The notes: generated from the letters alone by a model not told the origin. A DNA stretch of 64,000 nt from Erodium maritimum (GCA_963921825.1 OY997590.1:55852012-55916011); one strand, 5' to 3'. Positions 11,362-23,557 are shown, counted from the stretch's first letter. Numbers and translations: made by a program.

Positions 11362-12573
11362 TTTTTTTTATCAGCGAAAGAAAAATGAAATTAACTTTTG
11401 AGGCAAAAGTTACAAACAATAGATCCCAATCTAGCTACAGATAGGAAAATATCGCCACAAAAAAAAGAAACAACAGCCACGGGAAACAAAAGTAAGACCC
11501 AATGATTAACCCAAGATGGGGAGACGACTCTCAAAACCTACTAGAAGATCCTAAACACAACCAACACCAATGATCAACCCAAATCGGGGAGACGAATCTC
11601 AAAATCTACTAGAAGATCCTAACCACAGCCAACACCAATAATCAACCCAAAACGGGGAGACGAATCTCAAAATCTACTAGAAGATCCTAACCATGGTCAT
11701 CACCAATGAGCAACCCAAAACGGGGAGACGAATCTCAAAATCTACTAGCATATCCAAACCACGGCCAACGTCAACAAACTTGAGACCCAAAGACCTACCT
11801 TCACACCCAGTCCTCTACACGCATTCGGCCAACCCCGAGAAGCGTTTGAAAAGAGGACCCGATATTTCTATCGAGTATGAGGTAGTAGCCGAGGACCGAG
11901 AACACCAGCTGCAAAAGTACCTAGACCACTGAAGGAGTCCAAAACGTCGTAGGGAAGCCACGAGCAAGCGAGCGCTTGAGGAAGACGGACCACTTGTCCA
12001 AACCCGACCCAACTGGGCCCTCCCCGGATCCAAACCCTCGAACCAGATCTGTCACACGAAGCCGACAGAGCAGAGCAGGAGCACCTGCTGGTCCGGCGAC
12101 CAGTGAAGCCAGTCTGGCCAGCAGCAAACCCCCTTAGCCGAGCACACCCTGAAGACGGATCTGCAGACGCACACCACGCCGGAACTGCAGACACGCCGGA
12201 GAGGAGGTTGGACCCGATGCCACTGAACTCTGACCACGACGCCTGAAAACCGATGAGCCACCAAGCTCAGAGCCACAAACTCCTGCATGACTCCGAGGCC
12301 GACCAGAACTCCGGGAAGGAGCAAGGCTCAGGCGAATGTTGATGAAGCCGGGTATGAAGGCAGAGAAGAGAAGAAGAATACTAGGAGGGAAGAAGGATAA
12401 AGGAGAAAGAAAGGAAGGAGAGGAGGTCACCACCGACATCCATTATGACCGAAACCGTAGTCGGAGTCGATGGAGACGATGACTAGCGGCTAGGGTTTTA
12501 GAAGGATGGGAATCGCTGAGTTAGAGAGGGATAAAAAGCATTCCCAATTTTCCATTTTATTTCATGTGTTGGA
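11362..12573 (-). mobile_element. Short non-autonomous LINE-like retroposon
   Basis: Read on the minus strand it ends TTCGCTGATAAAAAAAAT, the same GCTGATAAAA end as the three LINEs in this window. It is flanked by a direct repeat TGTAAACTA (11353-11361 and 12574-12582), which I take as the target duplication. At about 1.2 kb it has no endonuclease or reverse transcriptase. A frame of about 100 codons (12439 down to 12134) rich in Ser and Pro is unlikely to be a real protein. It probably moves with LINE proteins supplied in trans. Confidence 0.65.
11500..11770. repeat. Tandem repeat, ~67 bp x 4
   Basis: Four head-to-tail copies with the common core CGGGGAGACGAATCTCAAAA then TCTACTAGAAGATCC. 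They lie in the 3' third of the retroposon (minus sense). Copies differ by a few bases. Confidence 0.85.
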
Positions 12574-12582
12574 TGTAAACTA

Positions 12583-13878
12583 CTTTTGTGTGGGTGGAGA
12601 TAAGGGTAGGGCCTAATCACATCGAAATATAAGGTCATCATCCCCTTCCCATGTGCCTCATATCCTTATCGCACACACCCCTAAAAGAATATCTTCCTTC
12701 TTTAACACAAAAGCAAATGCTCGCACCCCAAAATTTTCTTCTTCAACCACACATTTACATTTCATTATCATCCGCTGACCCTAAAGGATCATCCACCTAA
12801 ATGCTTAAATTGCACAAAAGAAGCTTGCAGGTTCTTCTGCTTGTGCTCATGCCCCGTGGCTCACCATCAATATGGCATATACTTGAAGGGTAGGGTCCTA
12901 TTTTTTGTGCCACCCTCTTCATTAAGTTGATTCACCTTATCCGTTCATTAATTTTAGAGAAGATGGCATAACCTAGCCGTCCAATCTTCTTATATAACTG
13001 TCAAATAACAATACAGATGTATACTATTCTGTTGAAAAATCGTTCATCAACAATTGAATCATGATAAGATCCGAACGATTTGGTTTTGTTTCCTTAATCT
13101 AACACTTGCCCATGGTTAACAAGACGATGCCCTTTGTCCTCAAAGAACCCACTTTTAAGACAGCTAGTCGTTGGGTTTGACATGCAATTCCATGTTCAAA
13201 CTTTATAATCATCACATCATGCAACATTTGGGAGCACAATATGTCCCCAAATCCCCAAGTATTTGATATTGTTTATTAAAGGACTTGACAAGAAGTGACC
13301 AAAAGAGCCCACAATCACACAAATTGGCCAAAAAGTCAGAAATTAATATGGGATCAGAACCACCTTCAACAAGACCAGCCAACCAATTACAACAAAGTCG
13401 GTCTAGTTGATGATCATGTAGTGGCTTTATCATCAACCCCCGTTCTTGTCTTCTCCAAATATATTTCCATTCCCTTGTTGGAGTCATGTCTAGTCGTATG
13501 GACGTTTAAATTATTTAATCCGATTGAAGTAAGTAATACTTATTAGTACGGATTGAAATAAACCGCATTCATATATTTACACACAAGAACAATTTGGAGT
13601 TTCTAAAATTGCTATATCGATAGCTGTTTAGCTTGTTTTTATTATTTTTTGGTTAGTGTTTTGAGGTTTTCATTTTTTCACCCTCTTTTCTATTTTTGAC
13701 AACGTTGATTTATGAATTTTGTTTTGCTCATTAAGAAAAAAAAAACAATCTCAAAAGCTGAGATAATTAAACTGACCATCCTAATATATACTATCTAGGA
13801 TATGGATTTGAATATCTTCGGTAGACTTTTAAAACAAAGAGTGTTTTGGAAGCTATGCTTTCCCAAACGCATGTTCTC
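12583..13878. other. Non-coding spacer, possibly host DNA
   Basis: No gene or clear repeat seen on either strand. Short frames near 13212-13546 overlap on opposite strands and show no known motif. This is one of the few stretches that may be old host sequence. Confidence 0.5.
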
Positions 13879-14151
13879 AACTAAATTTAGATTAAGAAAA
13901 AAATTAATTAATTGTAATTAAAAATATATGTCTTCAGAAATATCCTTGTTCTTATTCTCCGATGTAGTGTTCATGATAGGATCTTGATCTGCCATCGAAC
14001 CATCGTGAGGTCTGCCCCGACTCATTCTAGTTCTCCTTTTCATCATCATACTGTGGTCGTCTTCTAGCTTCTTCTTCATCATCTTCTTTCTACTGTTGGG
14101 GAACTTCTCTTGTGCTACTTTTCTTGTTTCATTCTGAACCTATTATTTACT

Positions 14152-16150
14152 CAATGGTGAGCTCTAATTCATCCATTGGACCACCACCGGTTTTAGAAAA
14201 TTTGGGTAGAAAGGGAGGACAACATCGAGGCTCAAGTCTAAAATTTCTGGTCCTCAAATAGTCTTACAGGATCAAGCCACAAATTCTGAAGTTGGAGAAC
14301 AAATCAGTGGATACAAAGCTTTTGGTCATAACTTACCTCCAAACACGACTTCTACTTGGCTTCAAAATCTCTTCTTAGAGTGTGGTGAGATTTTAAAAGC
14401 AGAGACTCCTCTCAGGCCTAACACTAGAGGAATGTGGTTTGGTTTTGTAACTTTCAAGACCAGACAAGCTTTATTGAGAAGTTTACAAGTTTTCAACGGT
14501 TATTTCCTCAAAGGATACAAGCTTTTTGTTGTGCAGGCCTGGTCTGAAGTACAAAGACTGAACAATACAAGAACCTCGATGGAATGGAGGGAAAAATTAC
14601 TGGTCTTCCGGAAACGGTACCTGCAATTGATCCTTCAAACCACCAAAATTGGGTAGCTGGAAAAGTGGTTGAAGAGCATAGGGATTGGATATAGAGGGGT
14701 CATTTGGCATTATTACACAAGGATTGCTCCCTTCAAGCTCTGAAAGCCTTCTTCAAAGCTGAAAGAGGTGGGGAGATCACCATCAAATCTCTAGGCAATA
14801 GGGTGGTTTTGCTCTACTTCTCTGATATTTTGTAGGAAGAGGAGATCTTGAAAGATGATGATGGTTGGCTACTTTCTTGGTGTACTTTGATCAAAGGACA
14901 GGATGATCTCTGCAGTGCTGGGGGAAAATTCAGCTGGGTTGCTATCTACGGAGTCCCAATATTGGGATGTGCGAGGAAAATTTCAGAGCTATTTTTGAGG
15001 GGCTGGGAACTTATGTCTACACTCATCCTTTCTCTTTAATTGGGGAGAACTTCGATGCAGCTTATATTTTGATCCATGCTCAAGAATATCTCAAAGTTTA
15101 TAGAGGATCTGGATTGAGATTAGAACAGAGGGATTTCAATGTTATGGCATGTTCGGTGGACATCTCAGTTGTACCTTTCCTCTTAGAAACACATAGTGTT
15201 GTGGTTTCTGATTCTTCTGATTCTATGTCTAGTGAATTCAATATCACAATATCAACTGATGAATCTCCACCTTGTTCCACACCTATCATTCATGTTACAA
15301 ACATCGTACCACATGCTGAGGAATTAATAGCATTGAAGAACTTGGGCTTTAATGATACACTGCCCTTGGAAAAATAGTATGTGAATATGAAGATTTGTGA
15401 TTTTCCTACCATCACGGGTAAGAATGTTGTTCAGAGTCCTACATCTCATTCCCATTACCTCTTATGACTTTTAAAGATGCTCTCTTGGCACTTGATACAT
15501 TTGGGGAGGAAAATTCAGTTGCACTTGTTACTATTCCGACCACCACTCATCCTTTTCAGACAACTACAGTTGCAAACACTAGTGAAGATGGGATGGTGCC
15601 TACAAAGCTAGGACCTCAAGTCACATTGATTAATGAGAGCATTAATGAGGGAAGGGACTAAAATCCTCTGTCACAAGATTTGGGGCCACAAACCCTAAAC
15701 CCAATTATTCAAATTTCAGATTTGGAAGGAAGGATTAATTCAAATAATCCTAAGTTAATTTTGAATCAAACACTTACCACACCAGTTAGTATTATTCCCA
15801 GGGGTAAAAAGACTCACGAGAAGAGTGTTCCAAAGGTGTTAGCTTACAACACAAGATCAAAATCAAAAGTGCTTCCAATTACTTCAAAACCTACCACAGT
15901 TCCTCCTGTGATATCTGTGTCACAAACTATTTGTAAATCTGGGGGAGAAGGGGCTTGGGATTTTTGCAAAGCCTTGGGCTTAAATGCATTTTTTGTTGAT
16001 GATCTTGTTGCATAACACTTTGACAACCTGGAGCTTGAAGCCAATCATGTAGTGGAGTTGGAAGTTACATCTGAGGATGATTTCTGTGATTTGGAGGAAT
16101 TAGAGGACAGAGGCACCTCTATTCCTACACAGAGATTATCCTCACCATGA
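14152..16150 (+). pseudogene. LINE ORF1 (RNA-binding protein), decayed
   Basis: The start is MVSSNSSIGPPPVLENLG. An RRM-like segment follows (FGHNLPPNTTSTWLQNLF, then GMWFGFVTFKTRQALLRS, to about 14540), and it matches ORF1 of the LINE at 40178-47631. A second conserved block (SWVAIYGVPILGC near 14934) is of the plant LINE ORF1 type. A low-complexity linker follows. The end, GAWDFCKALGLNAFFVDDL, parallels SPWDYCKTIGLKAFVADEL in the other LINE. ORF1 protein normally binds LINE RNA and assists target priming. Stops or shifts occur near 14655, 14690, 14835, 14970, 15375 and 16012. The final TGA overlaps the ORF2 ATG as ATGA (16147-16150). Confidence 0.85.
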
Positions 16151-18450
16151 GGATCATCTCATGGAACATGAGAGGGGCTACTTCTAGACAGAAGAGAAGA
16201 GCCCTTAGAAGCGTGTACTACAAGCAAAATCTGGATATGGTCCTTATACAGGAGACAAAGTTATGTGTGCTGCCCCCTCATTTTCTTGCAAGCTGTGGTT
16301 TTACTCAAATGTGGGAATGTCTTTTCTTACCAACTATTGGGAACTATGGAGGGGTCATGACCTTTATGGAATAAGGATAGTTTCGACTTATTGGATTCAC
16401 ATGTGGATGATCATGTGATTTATTGGTCTGGAAAATTTGTGGACACTCAGCTGGATATCTCCATCATCAATGTGTATGCCCCCTGTGATATTGTTGAGAG
16501 ATCTATTTTATGGGTGGACATTGGCTCTAAAATCTACATGTGTTTTGATTCATTTCTGGTAGCTGGGGACTTAAATGCCATTCTGGCCTCTTCTGAAAAA
16601 ACTGGTTCTAATTTCTCTAGGACAGGCCTCAGGGACTTCAATGCCTTTTTCTCAAATTTGGGGATTATTGATATGCAGTTAATTGGAGGCAAGTACACCT
16701 GGTTTGGGACAGGATATGTGGCCTATAGGTTGGACAGGTTCCTCATCACTCCACAGTTATTATCAGTCTTCAATAATCTCACTCAGTCTTGCTTGAATAG
16801 ATGTCTATCAGATCACAAACCTCTCTTTCTGAGCAACCCCTGCACTGATTGGGGACCAAAACCTTTTAAATTCATCAATGCTTGGGTTAAACATACTGCC
16901 TTCTACAATGATGTTAAGTTGTTATGGTCCAACACACAGGTTCAAGGCTCTCCCTCTTTTATTTTCTGGTTTAAACTCAAAGCTCTTAAAGGGTATCTAA
17001 AGGATTGGAACTGCAATAAATTTGGCTGGATTGACAAAGAGAATTCTGACCTGAGATTGGAGATCAACAAATTGGATCTTCTGGTTGAATCTAGGGACTT
17101 ACTTCCTCCTGAGACTGCTGATAGGGCTCTCAACAATGCAAGACTTATTAAGAAACTTAAAGTTCAGGCAAGGATTTGGTGTCAGAAGGAAAGAATTCAG
17201 TGGACCAAGGAGGGTGACAGATGCACAAAGTTTTTTCATTTGGTGGCCAATTTCAATCATGCGAGGAAACGGGTCACTTAGATCTGTGAAGGGGGTATTA
17301 TTTGGACTACTCCCAAAGATATTAAAAGTACTGCTAAATCCCATTTTGCTAAGAGATTCACTAGCAATAATACTATCATTATTGACCTTACCTCTCTACC
17401 TTTCAATGCTATTAACTCTCTTCAAGCTCAAAGATTGGAACAACCCTTCACTGAGTTTGAGGTGCTATCAGCTATCAAGGCCTGCAATGGGGAGAAGGCC
17501 CCAGGCCCAGATGGGTTCACAATGAAATTCTTTCAGACTTGTTGGGATTTTCTAAAACCTGACTTAATGAGATTGATGTTACATTTCTATGAAGGTGGAC
17601 TTCTTGGTAGAGGTTTGAATTCTACATTCATTACTTTTATCCCTAAATCTTCCTCCCCCATAACTTTTGAGGAATATAGACCAATTAGTCTCATCTGCAA
17701 TAACTACAAGATCATTTCTAAGGTTCTAGCAGCTAGACTCAAGGGGGTGTTGGATGACTTGGATCATGATACTCAGTCAGGGTTCATAGCTGGTAGACAA
17801 ATCATGGATGGGATTCTCATAGCCTCTGAGCTAATCTATTTCATCAAATTGTCTAAACAAGAGGTGATAGTTTTCAAAGTGGATTTTGAGAAGACCTATG
17901 ACAATGTTAATTGGGAGGCTCTCTTTATTATCCTAAGGAAAATGGGTTTTGGAGACAGATGGATCTCCTGGATCTCAGTTTGTATCAATGCACATTCATC
18001 TGTTTTAATAAATGGTTCTACCTCAGAAGATTTTCCTCTCACTAAAGAGCTAAGACAGGGTTGCTCATTATCTCCACTACTTTTTGCATTACTTGCTGAA
18101 TGTTTACACCAACTCATGACCAAAGGCATTGAATCTAAAATGTTTTCTGGGGTCAAGTGCAATGATCAGGGCCCTCAGATATCTCATCTCCAGTTTGTTG
18201 ATGATACACTTATTTTTATCAAGGCTGGTCTTCAAGATACTCTTCATCTCAAGCACACATTAAATGTCCTCTAGCAAGCAACTAGCCTCAAAATAAATTT
18301 CCAAAAGTCCAAGGTCCTACTACTAAATGCTTCCACTGTTTCCATTCAAGAAGTTACTGATATTTTGGGTTGTCAAGCTATGTCTCTTCCTTTTGAATAT
18401 CTGGGATTTCAGTTGGGATCCAATCCTAAGAATAAAAAGACTTGGGAACC
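16147..18450 (+). pseudogene. LINE ORF2, part 1: endonuclease and reverse transcriptase
   Basis: Starts MRIISWNMRGATSRQKR. Endonuclease (EEP family) motifs in order: LIQETKL, IINVYAPC, AGDLNAIL, YRLDRFL and LSDHKP. Reverse transcriptase motifs: GEKAPGPDGFTMKFFQ, YRPISLICNNYKIISKVLA, SGFIAGRQIMDGILIASE, FKVDFEKTYDNVNW, LRQGCSLSPLLFALLAE and LQFVDDTLIF, which holds the catalytic FxDD. Breaks: a one-base shift near 16360, and stops at 17279-17281 and 18272-18274 that leave the frame otherwise unchanged. The frame runs into the solo LTR at 18450 and resumes at 21112. ORF2 nicks the target DNA and copies the LINE RNA there. Confidence 0.92.
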
Positions 18451-21106
18451 TGTCAGGCCCCAAATCTGGTTTTGACCGGACTCGAGACGTGAATTAAAAG
18501 ATAAATAGATAAAACAGTTTAATAATAAAAAAGGGTCTCAGATAGCAATTTAAAACTCCAACTAGTAAAGCGAGTCACATCTCGGCAACAACACAAGGTA
18601 AAACAGTTTAGAAACAGTAAAAATTGTACGTCTCTAGACAACACTAGCTAAGAGTCTCACTAGCTCCCCAGCTCAGAGAATCCCGCTAGTCCAAGTCCCT
18701 CTCAAAACCTGTAAAACAACAAGGTAAAGGGGTGAGTTTTAGCTCAGTAGGAAAAGTAGTTAAGGTTATGAACATCGGTTCAATACCACGAGTAACAGTC
18801 CAATTATGGCATACTAGCAAAGCATAGCTATCAACAACGCCCACGGAACAAATACCAACCACTAATCACCCTCGTAAGATCAAAATTACGAATAATACAA
18901 CGCACAAAGCCAATCAGCATGCACAACACACACAACAGAACAATACATAACTTAATACAACCGTCCTCGACATCACCGGCTATCACAGCCCATCCCACTT
19001 ATATCGTACCGGAACACAGAGCGTCGGTCCTGACATCTTCCCGTCACCGAGACTCGGGGTAATATACCTGACCGGCAATACATTCAGTCGGATGTCTTCC
19101 CGTCATGGAGACTCGGGGCCTCACGCATAACAGACCGACACATACCTCGGTCGTACGCCTTCCCGGACCACATAACATCGGGGCAAAGGTTGAACCGTCC
19201 TCGTCCTCGATACTCTACACCGAAAAACTCTCTCAGTGTAGGTATTCTACCGGACACAACCCCTCTTGGAACACACATCAAGAGAATAGCACGCATCACA
19301 ATGTCATAGTTCGACCACGGTATACTAAACGAGCCAACTCACCATAACACACAAATTGGTCTATCACTCACCCGATCATATCACAACCAAAGGTTCACAT
19401 CACATTAGACACGGCACACTTGCCCACACATAGCTACAACATGCTACACCGATTATATCATAACATGATTCTTAATCTTATCGACACTTAATCACACATC
19501 ATGCATCTCACAAGAGCATACCATATCGTGATTCTCAATCTAACAACGGATAAACCACACGTCACAATCAAAGATCATGACATTTCAATCAACACACAAC
19601 CTAAGGCTCGACATGACCATTCTACCAGTACGATAATTTCCCAAGAATTGAAAGCGATTATTCTAGTGAATCACATCCTACATGCGAACTAGGACTCGTC
19701 CAGTTATTAATGTAATTGAAATCGGTTATTCTAGTGAATCACATCCTATATGCGAACTAGGACCTTTCCGGTTATTATTATTAAGATACATGCATACTAG
19801 TAACTTTCCGTAATTAAACCGGTATTCGCTACGTTCCCTACCTCAAAATAAACAACGACCAACTCCTAGCTGCTGACGTTCTGGCTCGCTTCCTCCTCCA
19901 CTTCACGATGTCCTCGGGTCTCCTCCTCCGTCGATCTCGGGTCCGAAGTCTTGGATCACAAAACAAGTACTCGAATTAATACTAATTCAGTTGCAAAAAG
20001 AACGAGGAACAACTAAATTAAGCCCGAAAGTCCAACATAGGCTAAGACGGGAAATGGGCCGGAAAGAGCCCCAATCCGAGTCTGTCATGGTTTGGGTCAC
20101 GGATCTGTGGGCTGAACCGTCACGGTTCTCCTCACGGAACCGTGGCAGACGCCGTCACGGTCTCCCTCACGGAGCCGTGACACCTCCTGTCACGGTACCC
20201 GTCACGGATCCGTGACGGTCTGGTACTGTTCATCGTCTTCTTCTAGCCTTGGGTTTTCACGAAAATAACTCTAAAAATCCATTTTTGACATTCCCAAAGC
20301 TCCAAAACAACTCCCAAATCGTCAATAATCCAATACCCATCATGAGTTTTCATCAAAACTCCATAAATACGAATTAAATCCATCATCTAACATCAAAATC
20401 CTCCAAAACTTCATCATCCAAACCCCAAACTCCAAACCCATCCATTGTTCATCAATTTTCTCCAAAACCCATAAACTAAAATCCATAAAAACGAAGAGGG
20501 ATTAGAAGCTCACCTTGGAAATGGTGAGTAGAAGAAGAAAATGAAAGAATCAAGCCCCTTTGGTGAAGAAATGGTCCAAAAATCCCTCTTTTATCTTCTT
20601 TCTTCTTCTTCAAGCTTCACACCTCACTTTCTCTCTCCACCCTCTCTCCAATTTCGGCTACCTTGGGAAATGTGCGCCAAATTGAGCTTTAAACCTAGAG
20701 GAGATAGTGTCCAAAATACCCCTTTGCTTTATCTTTTCCTAAAAACAACTAATGAGGGTATAAGGGTCATAACACACCCAAATCTTCCCTTCGAAGCAAG
20801 CATGGACAAATGTCCATGTGGGGACCACTCCAAGCTTAAATAAATTCCAGCACAAATATTTTATCGGATTTAGTTCTAAATCGGACCACGTTTGACCGAA
20901 AAAGACCCCGAGTTGACTTTACCCAATATTATAGTCGATTGAAAGGAAACAGCCTAATTAAACCAACCGTGACGACGGCTAAGCTTTTTTGGCCCCGAAA
21001 AGGTCCCGAATGGCCCTCCAAGCCATTGGTTGACTTTTCCAGCAAAAAATCAACTCTCGCCAAAAACCTCCGGTTCGACCGGGATCGACCGGGGGTGGTT
21101 CTTACA
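18451..21106 (-). mobile_element. Solo gypsy LTR with target duplication
   Basis: Flanked by a perfect 5-bp duplication GAACC (18446-18450 and 21107-21111). In minus sense it starts TGTAAGAACCACCCCCGG and ends GGGGCCTGACA. It is 2656 bp with no internal retroelement genes and no second LTR, so it is the product of LTR-LTR recombination. Removing it and one GAACC rejoins the LINE ORF2 frame (WEPV then IRKFKNKL). It is related to the LTRs at 9774, 25570 and 34657. Confidence 0.93.
20090..20220. repeat. Cluster of CGTCACGG/CCGTGACG motifs in the solo LTR
   Basis: At least eight copies of CACGG or CCGTG-type half sites lie within 130 bp. They include a perfect 18-bp palindrome CGTCACGGATCCGTGACG (20200-20217). 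The stretch is GC-rich against an AT-rich surround. TGACG is the core bound by plant TGA-type bZIP factors, but a regulatory role here is only inference. Confidence 0.7.
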
Positions 21107-21111
21107 GAACC

Positions 21112-22410
21112 TGTCATCAGAAAATTCAAAAACAAGTTATCCCTTTGGCAGGCTAAAAACGGATCCTTTTGGGGGTACGATCACTCAAATTAAATCCTTT
21201 ATTTCCTCCTTGCCTCTATTCTACATGTCTTTGTACCAGGCTCCAAAAGGAGTAATCAAGGAAATGGAGAAGTGGCAGAGGAGATTTTTATGGAATGGAA
21301 CAATTTATAAAAAGGTGCTGCATAAAGTCAAGTGGAAATTAATTTGCAGACCTAAGAGCTGTGGGGGTTTGGGGATAAAAAAACTTGCATATCATGAACA
21401 AAGCCTTGCTGGCTAGATGGTGGTGGATATTTTATTTAGAGAGGGACTCATTATGGAAGCAACTTCTCTGTGCCAAGTATGGGTGGGATTTGGCCTCTTG
21501 AGATCTTTCACAATTTTTGTTGCAGGATGGTAAATCATTTATAAGACATATTGTCTCCCTTCTATCTACTCCTGTTTTTACTAATGCTTTTAGGGCTGTG
21601 GGACTCCATTGGATACTCAAGGAGGGCAACTCCATCTTATTCTGGGATGATATTGGGGCTGTGGGACTCCATTGGATACTCAAGGCTGTTGTTTAACATT
21701 TTTGGGTGGATGGGGATTGGATACTTAACTTCAGAAGGGACTTGAGAGGGTGGGAAGAAGGACAATTCTTTATCCTCAGTGACCTTTTAAACCCTCTCTC
21801 CATCTCTCTAGGACCTGGCATTGTTTCTTGGATCCACGATTCCAAAGGTTTCTCTATTAAAGCTATGTACAAGTTATTAGATGAGACTGTTGACCAACAC
21901 TTGGATTGGCCTACTTTTCTTTGGGCTCCAATTTTGCCACCCAAGATTGCATCTTTTGCCTGGCTCATGTGTATGCAAGCAATCCCTACCAGATGCTTTC
22001 TGTTGGCAAGAGGACTCTACACATGCTGCATTTGGTGTCCCTTCTGTAATGAAGAACCAGCAGATTTGGATCATCTCTTCTTGACTTGCAATTTCACTTG
22101 GGAAGTTTGGAACGTATGCCTTCAATGGTGGGGAATTTTAGTGGCTGTCCTAGATACTATTGCTAAATGGTTCATTTCTTGGAATTCATTGGCTCCTAAA
22201 TCCACATATTGGGAGATGCTAGCCTCTATTGTCATATGGAGTGTATGGATTGCTAGAAACAATGTCATCTTCAGCAAGGTTTTTGTCTTTCCAGAACAAA
22301 TTTTTCAACGCATACACAGTGATTCCTTTCAACTTTTGTGGGCCAAGTTCAACAAAGATGTATCATTCCCCTTTCTACTTTGGATCAATGAGCCAAGATC
22401 TTGTATTGTG
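21112..22410 (+). pseudogene. LINE ORF2, part 2: C-terminal region
   Basis: Continues ORF2 after the solo LTR: IRKFKNKLSLWQAK, then ISSLPLFYMSLYQAPKGV, KWQRRFLWNGT and GGLGIKKL. A zinc-finger segment follows (LPPKIASFAWLMCMQAIPTR, CIWCPFCNEE, LDHLFLTC). Breaks are a shift near 21165, stops near 21415 and 21500, and a local duplication (21593-21685). The last ORF2 codons run into an AAG microsatellite. No RNase H domain follows, the same layout as the LINE at 40178-47631. Confidence 0.88.
21593..21685 (+). repeat. Local 30-bp duplication within LINE ORF2
   Basis: The text GGGCTGTGGGACTCCATTGG and its next ten bases occur at 21593-21622 and again at 21656-21685, 63 bp apart. The second copy replaces expected ORF2 sequence and adds a stop soon after, so it is a disabling rearrangement. 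Confidence 0.8.
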
Positions 22411-22479
22411 AAGAAGAAGAAGAAGAAGAAGAAGAAGAAGAAGAAGAAGAAGAAGAAGAAGAAGAAGAAGAAGAAGAAG
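22411..22479 (+). repeat. (AAG)23 microsatellite
   Basis: Twenty-three uninterrupted AAG units lie at the end of LINE ORF2. They make a run of lysines (or glutamates in another frame) that is not a real protein end. Confidence 0.97.
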
Positions 22480-23380
22480 ACTATTGGCCATTAACATTGC
22501 TTCTTTCCTTGGGTGCCTTGGGTGAGAAGTTAACTTTTTTGGTTGAAGACCTGTGTTTAGATTGGATATGTTATCAATTTTGGTGCTGAACCTCTGGCGT
22601 TGGTATTGGAAGTTTGACTTGGGGAGGTGGGTGAGAGGGGTGGGAGAGAGTGGGGGTTTGATTTCATTTCACTGGTTATTTGGGGTTATTTACTTTTGGG
22701 ACTCGAGGTACCTTCTGTACCTATGAGAGCTTCTGTGGTGACTGGTCTGGGTACCATTTGTACCTCAGACCTGTTGGGTTGTCTGTGTGAAGGGGTAGAT
22801 CATGCTAAGAGTTTTTTCTCTTAGTTGGTTCTTGAGGTGGCTCGGGTACCATTTGTACCTTTTGCCTTCTCTCTACTTGTTTGGCTTCAGTACCATCTGT
22901 ACTGCAGGTTATTTTGGGGGTGTGTGGGTAGTTTAGAGTAGTTTTGAGCGCTTTGATTTCTTTTCCTGGGCTTTGGACTACTTTTCTATCGTTTGCTGCT
23001 ATTTCATTTGCTGAGGAACTTTGGAGAATAGGTGATGTCTTGGGGAGCTACTGGTAACACAGTTTGGGTTCGAGATCAGTTGGTTTGATTGCTTTATTGT
23101 CTGGAATTGATCGGTTCTTGGTTTGGTTTTAATCCGGTTCTGACTGATTTGTTCTACATCAGTGTGATTTCTACTGGGGGTATATTTTTAGGGATATTTG
23201 GGTGACATTGGGGTTCTTTTTGTTAGGTGGTTAGTGAAAATGGTTGGGGGTTGACACTTTTTTTTGTATCCTAGAGTAAGGCTTGGCTTACTTTTGTTTG
23301 TAATTGTGGAGGTCTCACCTCTTCTGGATCTTTAGTTCAAAGATTCGGTTCTTAATAACAAAAAATTGCTGATAAAAAAA
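22480..23380 (+). other. LINE 3' UTR with repeated GTACC motifs
   Basis: Non-coding and rich in G and T. It holds four near-palindromes: GGTACCTTCTGTACC (about 22708), GGTACCATTTGTACC (about 22751), GGTACCATTTGTACC (about 22845) and AGTACCATCTGTACT (about 22889). It ends with ACAAAAAATTGCTGATAAAA just before the target duplication. Confidence 0.8.
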
Positions 23381-23557
23381 ACTAAATTTAGATTAAACTA
23401 AATATTAAACAAAATAGAGTTTATGATACCATAAGAAGAACTATTATTGTATTATCTTGTAAATATTATTGCACATCGCAAGCCTCAAGTTCTTCTACAA
23501 ATAAAACAATTTTCTTGATAACTAATAAACTATCACAAGATTCATATATCATTAAAC

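Larger units (their letters stand above)
13896..23380 (+). mobile_element. Full-length L1-type LINE, split by a solo LTR
   Basis: Flanked by a perfect 17-bp target duplication AACTAAATTTAGATTAA (13879-13895 and 23381-23397). Order: 5' UTR, ORF1 remnant, ORF2 (endonuclease, reverse transcriptase, zinc finger), an AAG microsatellite, 3' UTR, and the end TTGCTGATAAAAAA. Without the inserted LTR (2656 bp plus its 5-bp duplication) the element is about 6.8 kb. Both ORFs carry several stops and shifts, so it cannot move on its own. Confidence 0.92.

Noticed and set aside
22401-22589. Poly-Glu/poly-Lys protein
   Set aside because: It comes only from the (AAG)23 microsatellite.
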